Source: Desulfoprunum sp.
GTDB taxonomy: Bacteria; Desulfobacterota; Desulfobulbia; Desulfobulbales; Desulfocapsaceae
Length of the DNA stretch: 12,953 bases
NCBI GenBank assembly: GCA_030696435.1
Contig: JAUYSF010000069.1
Span: 1 to 12,953 of the forward strand
Direction: 5' to 3'
Part shown: positions 7,335 through 12,953 of the stretch, in pieces
Layout of the letters: every line of letters begins with the position of its first letter
Position numbering within the stretch: position 1 is the first letter of the stretch
The notes under the pieces: model-generated
Database searches by the model: none
What the model saw: only the letters and a program-made list of their open reading frames with translations
What the model was told of the DNA's origin: nothing
Program-made: the position numbers and the translations under genes

Positions 7335-7548
7335 CAACATCCACCCAGAGCAAAGTATTTATTACAACGGCGCCTTTGTGCTGCAGGCGCTCCGAGAGCA
7401 TCGCGTCATGGATTTATTGGATTTATATATGAGTACCCAAATGCAACAGGAGATGACCATGCCCGTTTTTGTTTTGTGTCTGGACTGGTTGTATTTGTTG
7501 AATCTGGTCAGTTTGGACGAACAAGGGAGCGTTGTATTATGTTCTTAA
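7321..7548 (+). CDS. ABC-3C system middle component (MC6-type)
   Basis: This 75-residue protein matches the small middle-component family that sits between SMEK-domain proteins and their ABC ATPases. Recognisable segments are MLLPDNIHPEQSIYYNGAFV (1-20), LQALREHRVMDLLDLY, and MPVFVLCLDWLYLLNLVSLDEQGSVVLCS at the C-terminus, which reads like a winged-helix adaptor. ATG 7321 is favoured because GGAAGGG (7307-7313) then lies 7 nt upstream; ATG 7315 would be too close. It overlaps the SMEK gene by 14 nt and the ATPase gene by 10 nt, so the three are almost certainly co-translated in fixed stoichiometry. It is expected to bridge the ATPase and the SMEK protein, a role inferred from conserved gene order. 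Confidence 0.85.
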   Translation: MLLPDNIHPEQSIYYNGAFVLQALREHRVMDLLDLYMSTQMQQEMTMPVFVLCLDWLYLLNLVSLDEQGSVVLCS

Positions 7549-9260
7549 AGTCCCTGACAATTTCAAGCTATACCGAAGTGATTCGTGTGATCAACTTTCA
7601 CAACGGCATCAATCTGATTGTCGATGAAACCCCAAACAGAATAGGCACGGAAACCGGCAACAATGTAGGCAAGACCACGGTTCTCATGCTCATAGACTTT
7701 TGTCTGGGAGCAAGCCCAAAGCATATCTACACTGATCCGGAGCATAAGAAGGAAGAGTACAAGCTGGTCAAAGATTTCCTGGTTGAGAACAAAGTGCTTG
7801 TCACGCTTGTGCTCAAAGAGGATTTATCCAGTGAGAATTCCCCTGAAACCCGTATTGAGCGGAACTTCCTGCCGACGAAGCAGAAGATTCAGAGAATAAA
7901 TGGGGTGAACAATACTGACGAGGAATTTGACGAAGCATTGACCAACCTCCTCTTTCCCGGCCAATACGGAAGTAAACCTACTTTCAGGCAAATCATTTCC
8001 CACAATATCCGCTATAAAGACCTGAGCATCAACAATACCCTCAAGACATTGGATCGTTATACCAGTGACGCTGAATATGAAACCCTGTATCTGTTTTTGT
8101 TGGGGTGTGATTTCGAACAGGGGGATACCAAGCAGGAGTTGTTGACCCAGATTCGCCTGGAACAGAACTTCAAGAACAGGCTCGAAAAAGACCAGACAAA
8201 ATCAGCTTACGAAACGGCCCTCTCTATTTTGGACGGTGAAATTGAACTCTTGAATCGTCGCAAGTCGAATTTCAACCTGAACGAAAACTTTGAATCTGAT
8301 CTGGATAAGTTGAACCAAGTCAGGTATCAGATCAATATGGTGAGTTCGGAAATCGGCAAATTGAACATTCGCCGCGACCTAATTAACGAAGCGAAGCTTG
8401 ACCTTGAAAAGAGTGTGTCACACATCGATGTACAGCAACTGGAGCATATCTACCGACAGGCAACCGACCGGATAGAAGGTATTCAGAAGACTTTTGAAGA
8501 TCTATGCAGCTTTCATAATCGGATGATTGACGAGAAAGTTAAATATATCGCGAAGGATCTGCCGAGGCTTGACAGTGACATCAAATCCAAGGCAGAACGT
8601 TTAAGCCGCCTTTTGCAGGAAGAAGCAGATTTGTCCGCGGCCATCTCCCGTAGTGAGTCTTTTGAGGAGCTGGAAAAATTGATATCGGAGCTCAACGAGA
8701 AATACCGGAAAAAAGGGGAGTATGAAAATACTATCCAGCAGTTGGCCGAGGTTGAGGCGAATCTGACCTCGCTCAACAAAAGCTTGGACGATATTGACGA
8801 TGCGCTGTTTTCTCAAGCATTTGAGCAGAAAATCAAGGATCAGAAAGATAAGTTCAACAAGCACTTCGCTTCAATTTCCCAGACGCTCTATGGTGAGCAG
8901 TATGCCTTGAAGGTCGATCCAACCGTTAACAAAAAAGGCCAGCGGTTGTATAAATTCAGCGCATTTAACACCAATTTTAGTTCAGGAAAGAAGCAGGGCG
9001 AGATTTCCTGTTTTGACATTGCATATACCATGTTTGCCGACGAGGAAAATATCCCGTGTCTGCACTTTTTACTGAATGATAAAAAAGAGCTGATGCATGA
9101 CAATCAACTCCTAAAAATAGCCCAGCTAGTTTCTAACAAGGGAATTCAGTTTGTGGCGTCAATTCTCAAAGACAAGCTGCCCGAGGAATTGAATCGGGAG
9201 GAGTTTTTTGTGGTGAAGCTATCGCAAGCAGATAAGCTTTTCAGGATTGAAGGTTATTGA
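7539..9260 (+). CDS. ABC/SMC-like ATPase of an ABC-3C system (DUF2326-type)
   Basis: The 573-residue product has the architecture of a RecF/SMC-like coiled-coil ATPase. A variant Walker A, TGNNVGKTT (residues 39-47, Lys45), is followed by VLMLIDFCLG. A long charged helical middle (about 215-465, rich in E, K, L, Q) should form an antiparallel coiled coil. The C-terminal DUF2326-like region carries a signature-like SSGKKQG (481-487) and a degenerate Walker B around CLHFLLND (507-514). The usual catalytic Glu directly after the Walker B Asp is not obvious. ATG 7539 has a good AAGGGAG Shine-Dalgarno (7523-7529); the frame extends upstream to 7476 but overlaps the middle-component gene. This protein is expected to bind or hydrolyse ATP in response to invading DNA or another cue and activate its partners. 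Confidence 0.88.
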   Translation: MFLKSLTISSYTEVIRVINFHNGINLIVDETPNRIGTETGNNVGKTTVLMLIDFCLGASPKHIYTDPEHKKEEYKLVKDFLVENKVLVTLVLKEDLSSENSPETRIERNFLPTKQKIQRINGVNNTDEEFDEALTNLLFPGQYGSKPTFRQIISHNIRYKDLSINNTLKTLDRYTSDAEYETLYLFLLGCDFEQGDTKQELLTQIRLEQNFKNRLEKDQTKSAYETALSILDGEIELLNRRKSNFNLNENFESDLDKLNQVRYQINMVSSEIGKLNIRRDLINEAKLDLEKSVSHIDVQQLEHIYRQATDRIEGIQKTFEDLCSFHNRMIDEKVKYIAKDLPRLDSDIKSKAERLSRLLQEEADLSAAISRSESFEELEKLISELNEKYRKKGEYENTIQQLAEVEANLTSLNKSLDDIDDALFSQAFEQKIKDQKDKFNKHFASISQTLYGEQYALKVDPTVNKKGQRLYKFSAFNTNFSSGKKQGEISCFDIAYTMFADEENIPCLHFLLNDKKELMHDNQLLKIAQLVSNKGIQFVASILKDKLPEELNREEFFVVKLSQADKLFRIEGY

Positions 9261-9334
9261 ACTCAATTAGACAGCCAACCTTTGTGGATAATAGTTGGTG
9301 ATATGGCAAGGCCCAAGGGACGCCCTTAATACTT

Positions 9335-9366
9335 AAAGTTTGGCAAAAAAAGGTGGAACTTTTTTT
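9335..9366 (+). terminator. Weak terminator-like stem after the ATPase gene
   Basis: AAAGTT (9335-9340) can pair with AACTTT (9357-9362), followed by further Ts to 9366. The alternative pairing of A7 (9345-9351) with T7 (9360-9366) is equally possible. The stem is AT-only apart from one G-C pair, so efficiency is doubtful. Confidence 0.2.
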
Positions 9367-9506
9367 ATCCTCTGTTAGACAAACCAGTGGTCTGACTGAA
9401 CAAACAGGAAAGTCCCTAGACAAATCAAGCCCAAGCAGCCTGTTGCTGCCAGCGCAAAACCTGCCGCATGCCGATCACGGCACTTCAATGGTACGGTCAT
9501 TATTAA

Positions 9507-9657
9507 ACGTGCCTCTATACAATTCTCAGTTGCTATTGTTGGAGGGGCATTTCTAGGGCGGTTGCCGATAAATGCTGCGAAGAGGGTGCCCTTTACTGAA
9601 TGCCCTATTCCGCTTGGCATCTCAGCAAATTTTGCTGAGAATTGTATAGAGGCACGT
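9507..9657. mobile_element. MITE-like element with 23-bp terminal inverted repeats
   Basis: The ends are exact inverted repeats of 23 bp: a left arm starting ACGTGCCTCTATAC (9507-9529) and a right arm ending GTATAGAGGCACGT (9635-9657). The 151-bp element is flanked by TATTAA on both sides (9501-9506 and 9658-9663), which looks like a target duplication. Counting one more paired base (9506 with 9658) gives 24-bp arms and an ATTA duplication, so the exact boundary is ambiguous. A second palindrome, CTCAGCAAA/TTTGCTGAG (9621-9629, 9631-9639), lies at the right end. No transposase is encoded, so it would depend on one elsewhere in the genome. Confidence 0.8.
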
Positions 9658-9671
9658 TATTAAAAAACGGC

Positions 9672-9964
9672 TTAAGGCAAATATCTCTCTATGTCCAAGG
9701 CCCCATGAAAGACGCCCAGGATATCAATGCAGTCGTCTGTGATCATGTAGGCAATTCGGTAATGACCATAGAGGAAATGTGGATATCACCTTCCGGCTCT
9801 TCACGGTATTTATGGCCAAGTACGGGAAAATCGCTCAGAAGTTGCGCTTTTTCGTAGATGCCGGAGACGACTTTTTCGGCAGCGGAAGGGTTGTCTTGTG
9901 CTATGTATTCGAAAATCTCTTTAAGCCATTGCTCGGCTTCGTGTGACCATCTTATTTGTGCCAT
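9672..9964 (-). pseudogene. ParE/RelE-family toxin, frameshifted
   Basis: The protein starts MAQIRWSHEAEQWLKEIFEYIAQDNPSAAEKVVSGIYEKAQLL, a typical ParE/RelE-superfamily N-terminus, and continues FPVLGHKYREEPEGDI. In the annotated frame it stops after 73 residues (stop at 9743-9745). One nucleotide short of register, the downstream sequence continues the family pattern: YGHYRIAYMITDD, IDILGVFHGALD, then ERYLP and a stop at 9672-9674. The two parts together give the normal toxin length of about 97 residues. The lesion is a 1-nt loss (or 2-nt gain) near 9771-9778, beside GAGGAAA. The toxin is therefore probably inactive, unless this is a sequencing error. The start overlaps the antitoxin gene by 13 nt, as usual for such operons. 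Confidence 0.82.
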
Positions 9965-10143
9965 GTTCTGATCCGGCTGGCCATTTCACCATTCGAGATA
10001 ACCCGCCCGGCGCGGACATCTTCCAACCCACGATCAACCATTCTTGCAAAGGCCAACTCCCTCATGATTTCATCGTATGTGGCATCTTCGGGCTGCGACA
10101 GGACAACCTTCGTTATCTTCTCTTTTACTGTTTGGGTCTGCAT
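9952..10143 (-). CDS. Putative antitoxin of a ParE/RelE-type pair
   Basis: The 63-residue product precedes and overlaps the toxin gene, the usual antitoxin-first order. It contains KVVLSQPEDATYDEIMRELAFARMVDRGLEDVRAGRVISN, a pattern seen in short antitoxins paired with ParE/RelE-like toxins, where a helical N-terminal part dimerises and the C-terminal tail wraps the toxin. No classical ribbon-helix-helix or Phd DNA-binding domain is obvious to me. A Shine-Dalgarno-like AAGGA lies about 11 nt upstream of the ATG at 10143. With its toxin frameshifted, this gene may now be a solitary remnant or could still neutralise related toxins. Confidence 0.75.
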   Translation of the reverse strand: MQTQTVKEKITKVVLSQPEDATYDEIMRELAFARMVDRGLEDVRAGRVISNGEMASRIRTWHK

Positions 10144-10176
10144 AGTGAAAAATCCTTATTCGGCGGGAGATGCGGC

Positions 10177-10221
10177 AACTATATGATAGTTAACTGCGTT
10201 GGCATTGTATCAGCTATACAA
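10177..10221. promoter_or_regulatory. Two short palindromes upstream of the toxin-antitoxin pair
   Basis: AACTAT-ATG-ATAGTT (10177-10191) and TTGTAT-CAGCT-ATACAA (10205-10221) are perfect 6-bp-arm inverted repeats located 34-78 nt upstream of the antitoxin start. Such palindromes are typical operators for self-repressing toxin-antitoxin operons. I could not assign convincing -35 and -10 boxes with good spacing. Confidence 0.4.
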
Positions 10222-10340
10222 CAACTCTATTGATATAAAGTCTTTCGTGCAACTGGAAAATTCTTGGCCGGGTGAACCCTCTTTATAGCCGGACGCAGGG
10301 CACGTAAAACCAGGAAGATTGATAAAAAGCAACTTCCCCG

Positions 10341-11129
10341 TCACAGCATCCCCCGTTTCCGATAAGCCCTGTAAATCAGCCGGTCGATCAAAAAGAAAAA
10401 AGTGATCGGCAGGACCAAAAACACCAAAGTCAGCAGCGATGCCACGCTCTTATCGGACGAGTTGAGCAGCGGAAAGATATAGCCGGAGTAGGACGGCACG
10501 CTGCCGCCGCCGATGAGAAAGACCAGGAAGTATTCGGAAAACGACACGAGAAAGACGATGGTCGCCCCGGCGATGAGGGCCGGCAACAGCAGCGGTATCT
10601 CAACCATCAGAAGCGTCCGCCAGGACGAGGCGCCCAGATTGCGGGCGCAGAGTTCGAAATTCTCGCCATAGGTCTGATAGCCCGCCGTCAGGGCCCGCAG
10701 CATATAGGGATAACTGACGACACTCAAGATCAGGATCACCCCCCCGATGGTATCGGCAATCCCCAGACGAAGAAAGATGAAGTGCGCCCCCATGGCAAAG
10801 GCCATAGGCGGGATCAGGGCGGGGGCGAGGAGGAATCCTTCGAGCAGGCTTTTGCCCTTAAAAGATGTCCTGGCAAAGAGTTTGGCCGGCATGATCGTCA
10901 TGACAAAGGTCAGGATGATGGTGCCAAAGGAATACAGGCAGGAAGAGAACAGGCTCAGCGCAATGTCGTGGCGGTGCACCGCTAGATACCGCAGGCTGCG
11001 CAGATCAAAGGAGGCGGGGATAATCTCCGGAAAGGCCCAGGACGACGAGACGGCATTGAGTACCAGCACAACAAGCGGGCAGACAAAGAGCAGGACAAAG
11101 AGTGCCAGTATACCTGTCAGCCTGATCAC
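10341..11129 (-). CDS. ABC transporter permease (second permease)
   Basis: An integral inner-membrane subunit of an ABC importer, 262 residues, with about six hydrophobic segments (the first at 5-28). The binding-protein-dependent permease 'EAA' loop is visible at about 158-183 (FELCARNLGASSWRTLLMVEIPLL), the site that docks on the ATPase. It begins with GTG, overlapping the stop codon of the upstream permease by 4 nt, so the two permeases are co-translated and should form a heterodimer. It corresponds by order to the second half of the fused YnjC-type permease. No ATPase gene follows; after the stop comes a 197-nt gap and then the toxin-antitoxin pair. Substrate unknown. Confidence 0.88.
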   Translation of the reverse strand: MIRLTGILALFVLLFVCPLVVLVLNAVSSSWAFPEIIPASFDLRSLRYLAVHRHDIALSLFSSCLYSFGTIILTFVMTIMPAKLFARTSFKGKSLLEGFLLAPALIPPMAFAMGAHFIFLRLGIADTIGGVILILSVVSYPYMLRALTAGYQTYGENFELCARNLGASSWRTLLMVEIPLLLPALIAGATIVFLVSFSEYFLVFLIGGGSVPSYSGYIFPLLNSSDKSVASLLTLVFLVLPITFFFLIDRLIYRAYRKRGML

Positions 11130-11992
11130 AGTTTGCGCACTTCCCGGGCCAGCCTGGCCGACAAGCGCAGGTAGATGGCGATGAAGATCAGGGAAAAGCC
11201 GAAGATCAGGGTCAGCATGGCCATGGCCACCGGTCGCAGGGCGATATCCTTCTGGAAAAAATAGTCATAGATCCGGATGCTCAGCATACCGGGAAAACTG
11301 TCGCCAAGAACGAAGGGCAAATCAAAACCGCCGAAGGTGAAGATAAAGAGGATGATGAAGGTGGTATTGATCGCCGGCATGATAAAGGGCAGGATGAGCG
11401 AGAAGAATATGCGCATCCCCCCGGCCCAGAGCATCCTGGCGGTGTCGATCTGCCGCCGGTCAAACCTGACGAGCATGGCATAGACCATGACCATCACAAA
11501 AGGAGTCTCTTTGTAGATATAGGCCGAGATCAGGTCGATGCCCGATGGAGTATAGAGCAGATCGGGGAAGTGCTCAAACGAATCGATCAGCGCCAGGTGG
11601 TAGGCGATGGCCGAAACGATCCCGGTCTTGGCCAGCAAGACGACGGCCAGAAAACCCACGGCGATATGTGGCAGAACAAGCGGAATTTTATAGATAATGG
11701 TGAAATGCCGCTGCCTCACCGGCAGCTTCCAGATGGCGTAGGCCAAAGCGGTACCGAGCACGATTGACAGGCTGCTGCTCGCCAGGGCGACATACAGGGA
11801 AAAGGCCGCCGACCGCAGAAACCAGGAGTCGGCAAACAGTTCCCGGTAGGCAAAGAACAGGTCGTCGTAGGTATAGGAAAACATCAGCAGGCCAAACGAC
11901 TGCAGCACGGTGATCGTCAGGCCGCAGCCGAAGACCACCAGAATGGGCAGGAGCAGCGGCAGCAGACGCAAGGTCAGTTGGGTTCGCCGCAT
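11126..11992 (-). CDS. ABC transporter permease (first permease)
   Basis: A 288-residue inner-membrane permease with six or so hydrophobic segments, the first at about 7-30 (LTLRLLPLLLPILVVFG). The EAA loop lies at about 183-206 (DTARMLWAGGMRIFFSLILPFIMP). ATG 11992 is chosen because it sits 4 nt after the binding-protein stop and directly precedes the hydrophobic N-terminus. A longer open frame starting at 12121 would lie entirely over the binding-protein gene. No clear Shine-Dalgarno precedes it, so translational coupling to the binding-protein gene is likely. Together with the next permease it should form the membrane channel of a YnjBCD-like importer. Confidence 0.88.
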   Translation of the reverse strand: MRRTQLTLRLLPLLLPILVVFGCGLTITVLQSFGLLMFSYTYDDLFFAYRELFADSWFLRSAAFSLYVALASSSLSIVLGTALAYAIWKLPVRQRHFTIIYKIPLVLPHIAVGFLAVVLLAKTGIVSAIAYHLALIDSFEHFPDLLYTPSGIDLISAYIYKETPFVMVMVYAMLVRFDRRQIDTARMLWAGGMRIFFSLILPFIMPAINTTFIILFIFTFGGFDLPFVLGDSFPGMLSIRIYDYFFQKDIALRPVAMAMLTLIFGFSLIFIAIYLRLSARLAREVRKL

Positions 11993-11996
11993 TATA

Positions 11997-12953
11997 TTAT
12001 TGAGCCTGCAACACCAGTTTTTCCCAGTCGTTTTCCAGATGTTCGAGATAGTCCGAGGGGATTTCCGGCACGGCGAACTTACCGAGGACAGCCAGCGGCA
12101 GCGTCGCCGCCCCGAGGTCAAGGGCCGCGAATTTCTTCTGCTCTGCTCCGCTCAATCTGGTGAGATCCAGGGCGGTAAAATCGCCCCAGTTCTTCGGCTC
12201 ATTCTTGGACAGCTGGGCCTCGGGCGAGAGCAGGAAGTTGGCCACCACCATGGCCCCGGCCCTGTTCGGGGCATTGAACGGGATAGCGGTAAAGTGGGTA
12301 TTGTAGATCGATCCGTCCTCCATGACAAAGGTACGGACCGTATTCTTATATCTTCCCTCAAGAATCTTGCTCTGGGCATCGGCCTGATGGTAGCTCATGT
12401 TGATCAGGACCTCACCGCGCTCAAACAGAGTTTCAAGGGCCGCGATATCCTTGGGATAGGTCTTGCCCTGCTGCCAGAGGGAGGGTTTTATCTCGTTGAG
12501 AAAGGCCCAGAGCTTGCCGGCATTGCGGGCATAGAGGCTCTTATCGAAGCCGGCCATATATTGCTTATGACCGCCGGTAACCGCATAGAAGGCCTGGCGG
12601 ATAAAGGCCGAGCCGGTAAAATCGGGTGGTTGCGGATAGGTGAACTTGCCCGGATTTTTCTTGATCCATGCCTTTAATTCGGCAAAGGTTTTGGGAGGAT
12701 TCGGGACCTTGGCCGCATCGTATTCAAAGACAAACTGGGCGCGCCCGTAGGGTGCCTCAAAGCCCTTGACCGGGTAGCCGAAATCGGATTCGACGGATAG
12801 GGGATCGACTGCGGCGAAATTAGGTAGAAGACCGGTGATCGGCCCCTGCAGCAGGCCATTTTCCATGGCGTTCTTGAAATTTTCGCCGTTGATCCACAAC
12901 AGATCCATAGTCCCCTTCTTGCTGCCGGCCTGTTTTTCCGCCAGGAGCTTGTT
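11997..12953 (-). CDS. ABC transporter substrate-binding protein, YnjB-like (5' end outside window)
   Basis: A periplasmic solute-binding protein of the extracellular type that hands its ligand to the two permeases encoded downstream. The visible 318 residues continue in frame to the window edge, so the signal peptide and N-terminal part lie beyond 12953. The motif MDLLWINGENFKNAMENGLL, followed by GPITGLLPN, and later VNFLLSPEAQLSKNEPKNWGDFTALDLTRL are characteristic of the YnjB group as I know it. EVLINMSYHQADAQSKI and the aromatic residues nearby are plausible ligand contacts. The substrate of YnjB-type systems is not established, and nothing here ties it to thiamine beyond proximity. It is the first visible gene of the operon, 4 nt before the permease. 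Confidence 0.88.
   Translation of the reverse strand, partial: NKLLAEKQAGSKKGTMDLLWINGENFKNAMENGLLQGPITGLLPNFAAVDPLSVESDFGYPVKGFEAPYGRAQFVFEYDAAKVPNPPKTFAELKAWIKKNPGKFTYPQPPDFTGSAFIRQAFYAVTGGHKQYMAGFDKSLYARNAGKLWAFLNEIKPSLWQQGKTYPKDIAALETLFERGEVLINMSYHQADAQSKILEGRYKNTVRTFVMEDGSIYNTHFTAIPFNAPNRAGAMVVANFLLSPEAQLSKNEPKNWGDFTALDLTRLSGAEQKKFAALDLGAATLPLAVLGKFAVPEIPSDYLEHLENDWEKLVLQAQ

Larger units (their letters stand above)
9261..9671. other. Gene-free region after the ABC-3C cassette
   Basis: About 400 nt without a credible gene; the small open frames cross the MITE boundaries and lack ribosome-binding sites. It contains a hairpin AAGGG/CCCTT (9315-9319, 9323-9327), a weak AT-rich stem ending in a T-run near 9366, and the MITE-like element at 9507-9657. 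The weak stem could serve as terminator for the cassette, but I would not rely on it. Confidence 0.5.

Noticed and set aside
9375..9620. 81-codon minus-strand open frame across the MITE
   Set aside because: It starts inside the MITE and runs out through its left boundary, lacks a ribosome-binding site, and shows no recognisable domain.
11910..12677. 255-codon plus-strand open frame opposite the binding-protein gene
   Set aside because: Antisense shadow of a clear substrate-binding protein gene; no family resemblance.
1..12953. CRISPR array, tRNA, rRNA or intact insertion sequence
   Set aside because: No regularly spaced repeats, no cloverleaf-like or rRNA stretches, and no transposase frame were seen on reading both strands.

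Overview
The window looks like chromosomal DNA of an anaerobic Gram-negative bacterium, most likely a Desulfobacterota ('deltaproteobacterial') sulfate reducer or relative. This is inferred from gene content (anaerobe-type radical-SAM ThiH, short ThiF, short ThiC of about 430 residues) and from the GC-rich coding style of the housekeeping genes; no marker gene fixes the taxon.

Layout. (1) 1-510: a small unknown gene on the minus strand (181-387) and a divergent promoter pair. (2) 511-5386: a compact thiamine operon, TPP riboswitch with intrinsic terminator, then thiS-thiG-thiH-thiF-thiE-thiC, mostly with overlapping or nearly touching genes. It makes the thiazole half (ThiS, ThiG, ThiH, ThiF), the pyrimidine half (ThiC) and joins them (ThiE). 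thiD and thiL are not in view. (3) 5387-6111: an 18-bp perfect hairpin directly abutting a 5'-truncated DUF4143-type ATPase relic. (4) 6112-9260: a visibly AT-richer three-gene cassette that I read as an ABC-three-component (ABC-3C) conflict/defence system: a SMEK-domain protein, a 75-residue middle component (MC6 type) and a DUF2326-type ABC/SMC-like ATPase. It has a candidate promoter and an upstream cluster of 16-bp repeats. (5) 9261-9671: intergenic, holding a 151-bp MITE-like element with 23-bp perfect terminal inverted repeats and a matching flanking direct repeat. (6) 9672-10143, minus strand: a type II toxin-antitoxin pair in which the ParE/RelE-like toxin is frameshifted. (7) 10341-12953, minus strand: an ABC importer operon (binding protein running off the window, then two permeases), resembling the YnjB/YnjC type; its ATPase is not visible.

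The stretch between thiC and the ABC importer (about 5.4-10.3 kb) behaves like an accessory-gene hotspot: ATPase relic, ABC-3C cassette, MITE and decayed toxin-antitoxin pair sit side by side between two conserved metabolic operons. The most interesting item is the ABC-3C cassette, a class predicted from comparative genomics to act in biological conflict. The sharpest regulatory observation is that the 3' strand of the riboswitch P1 region is perfectly complementary, over 7 nt, to the 5' arm of the terminator.
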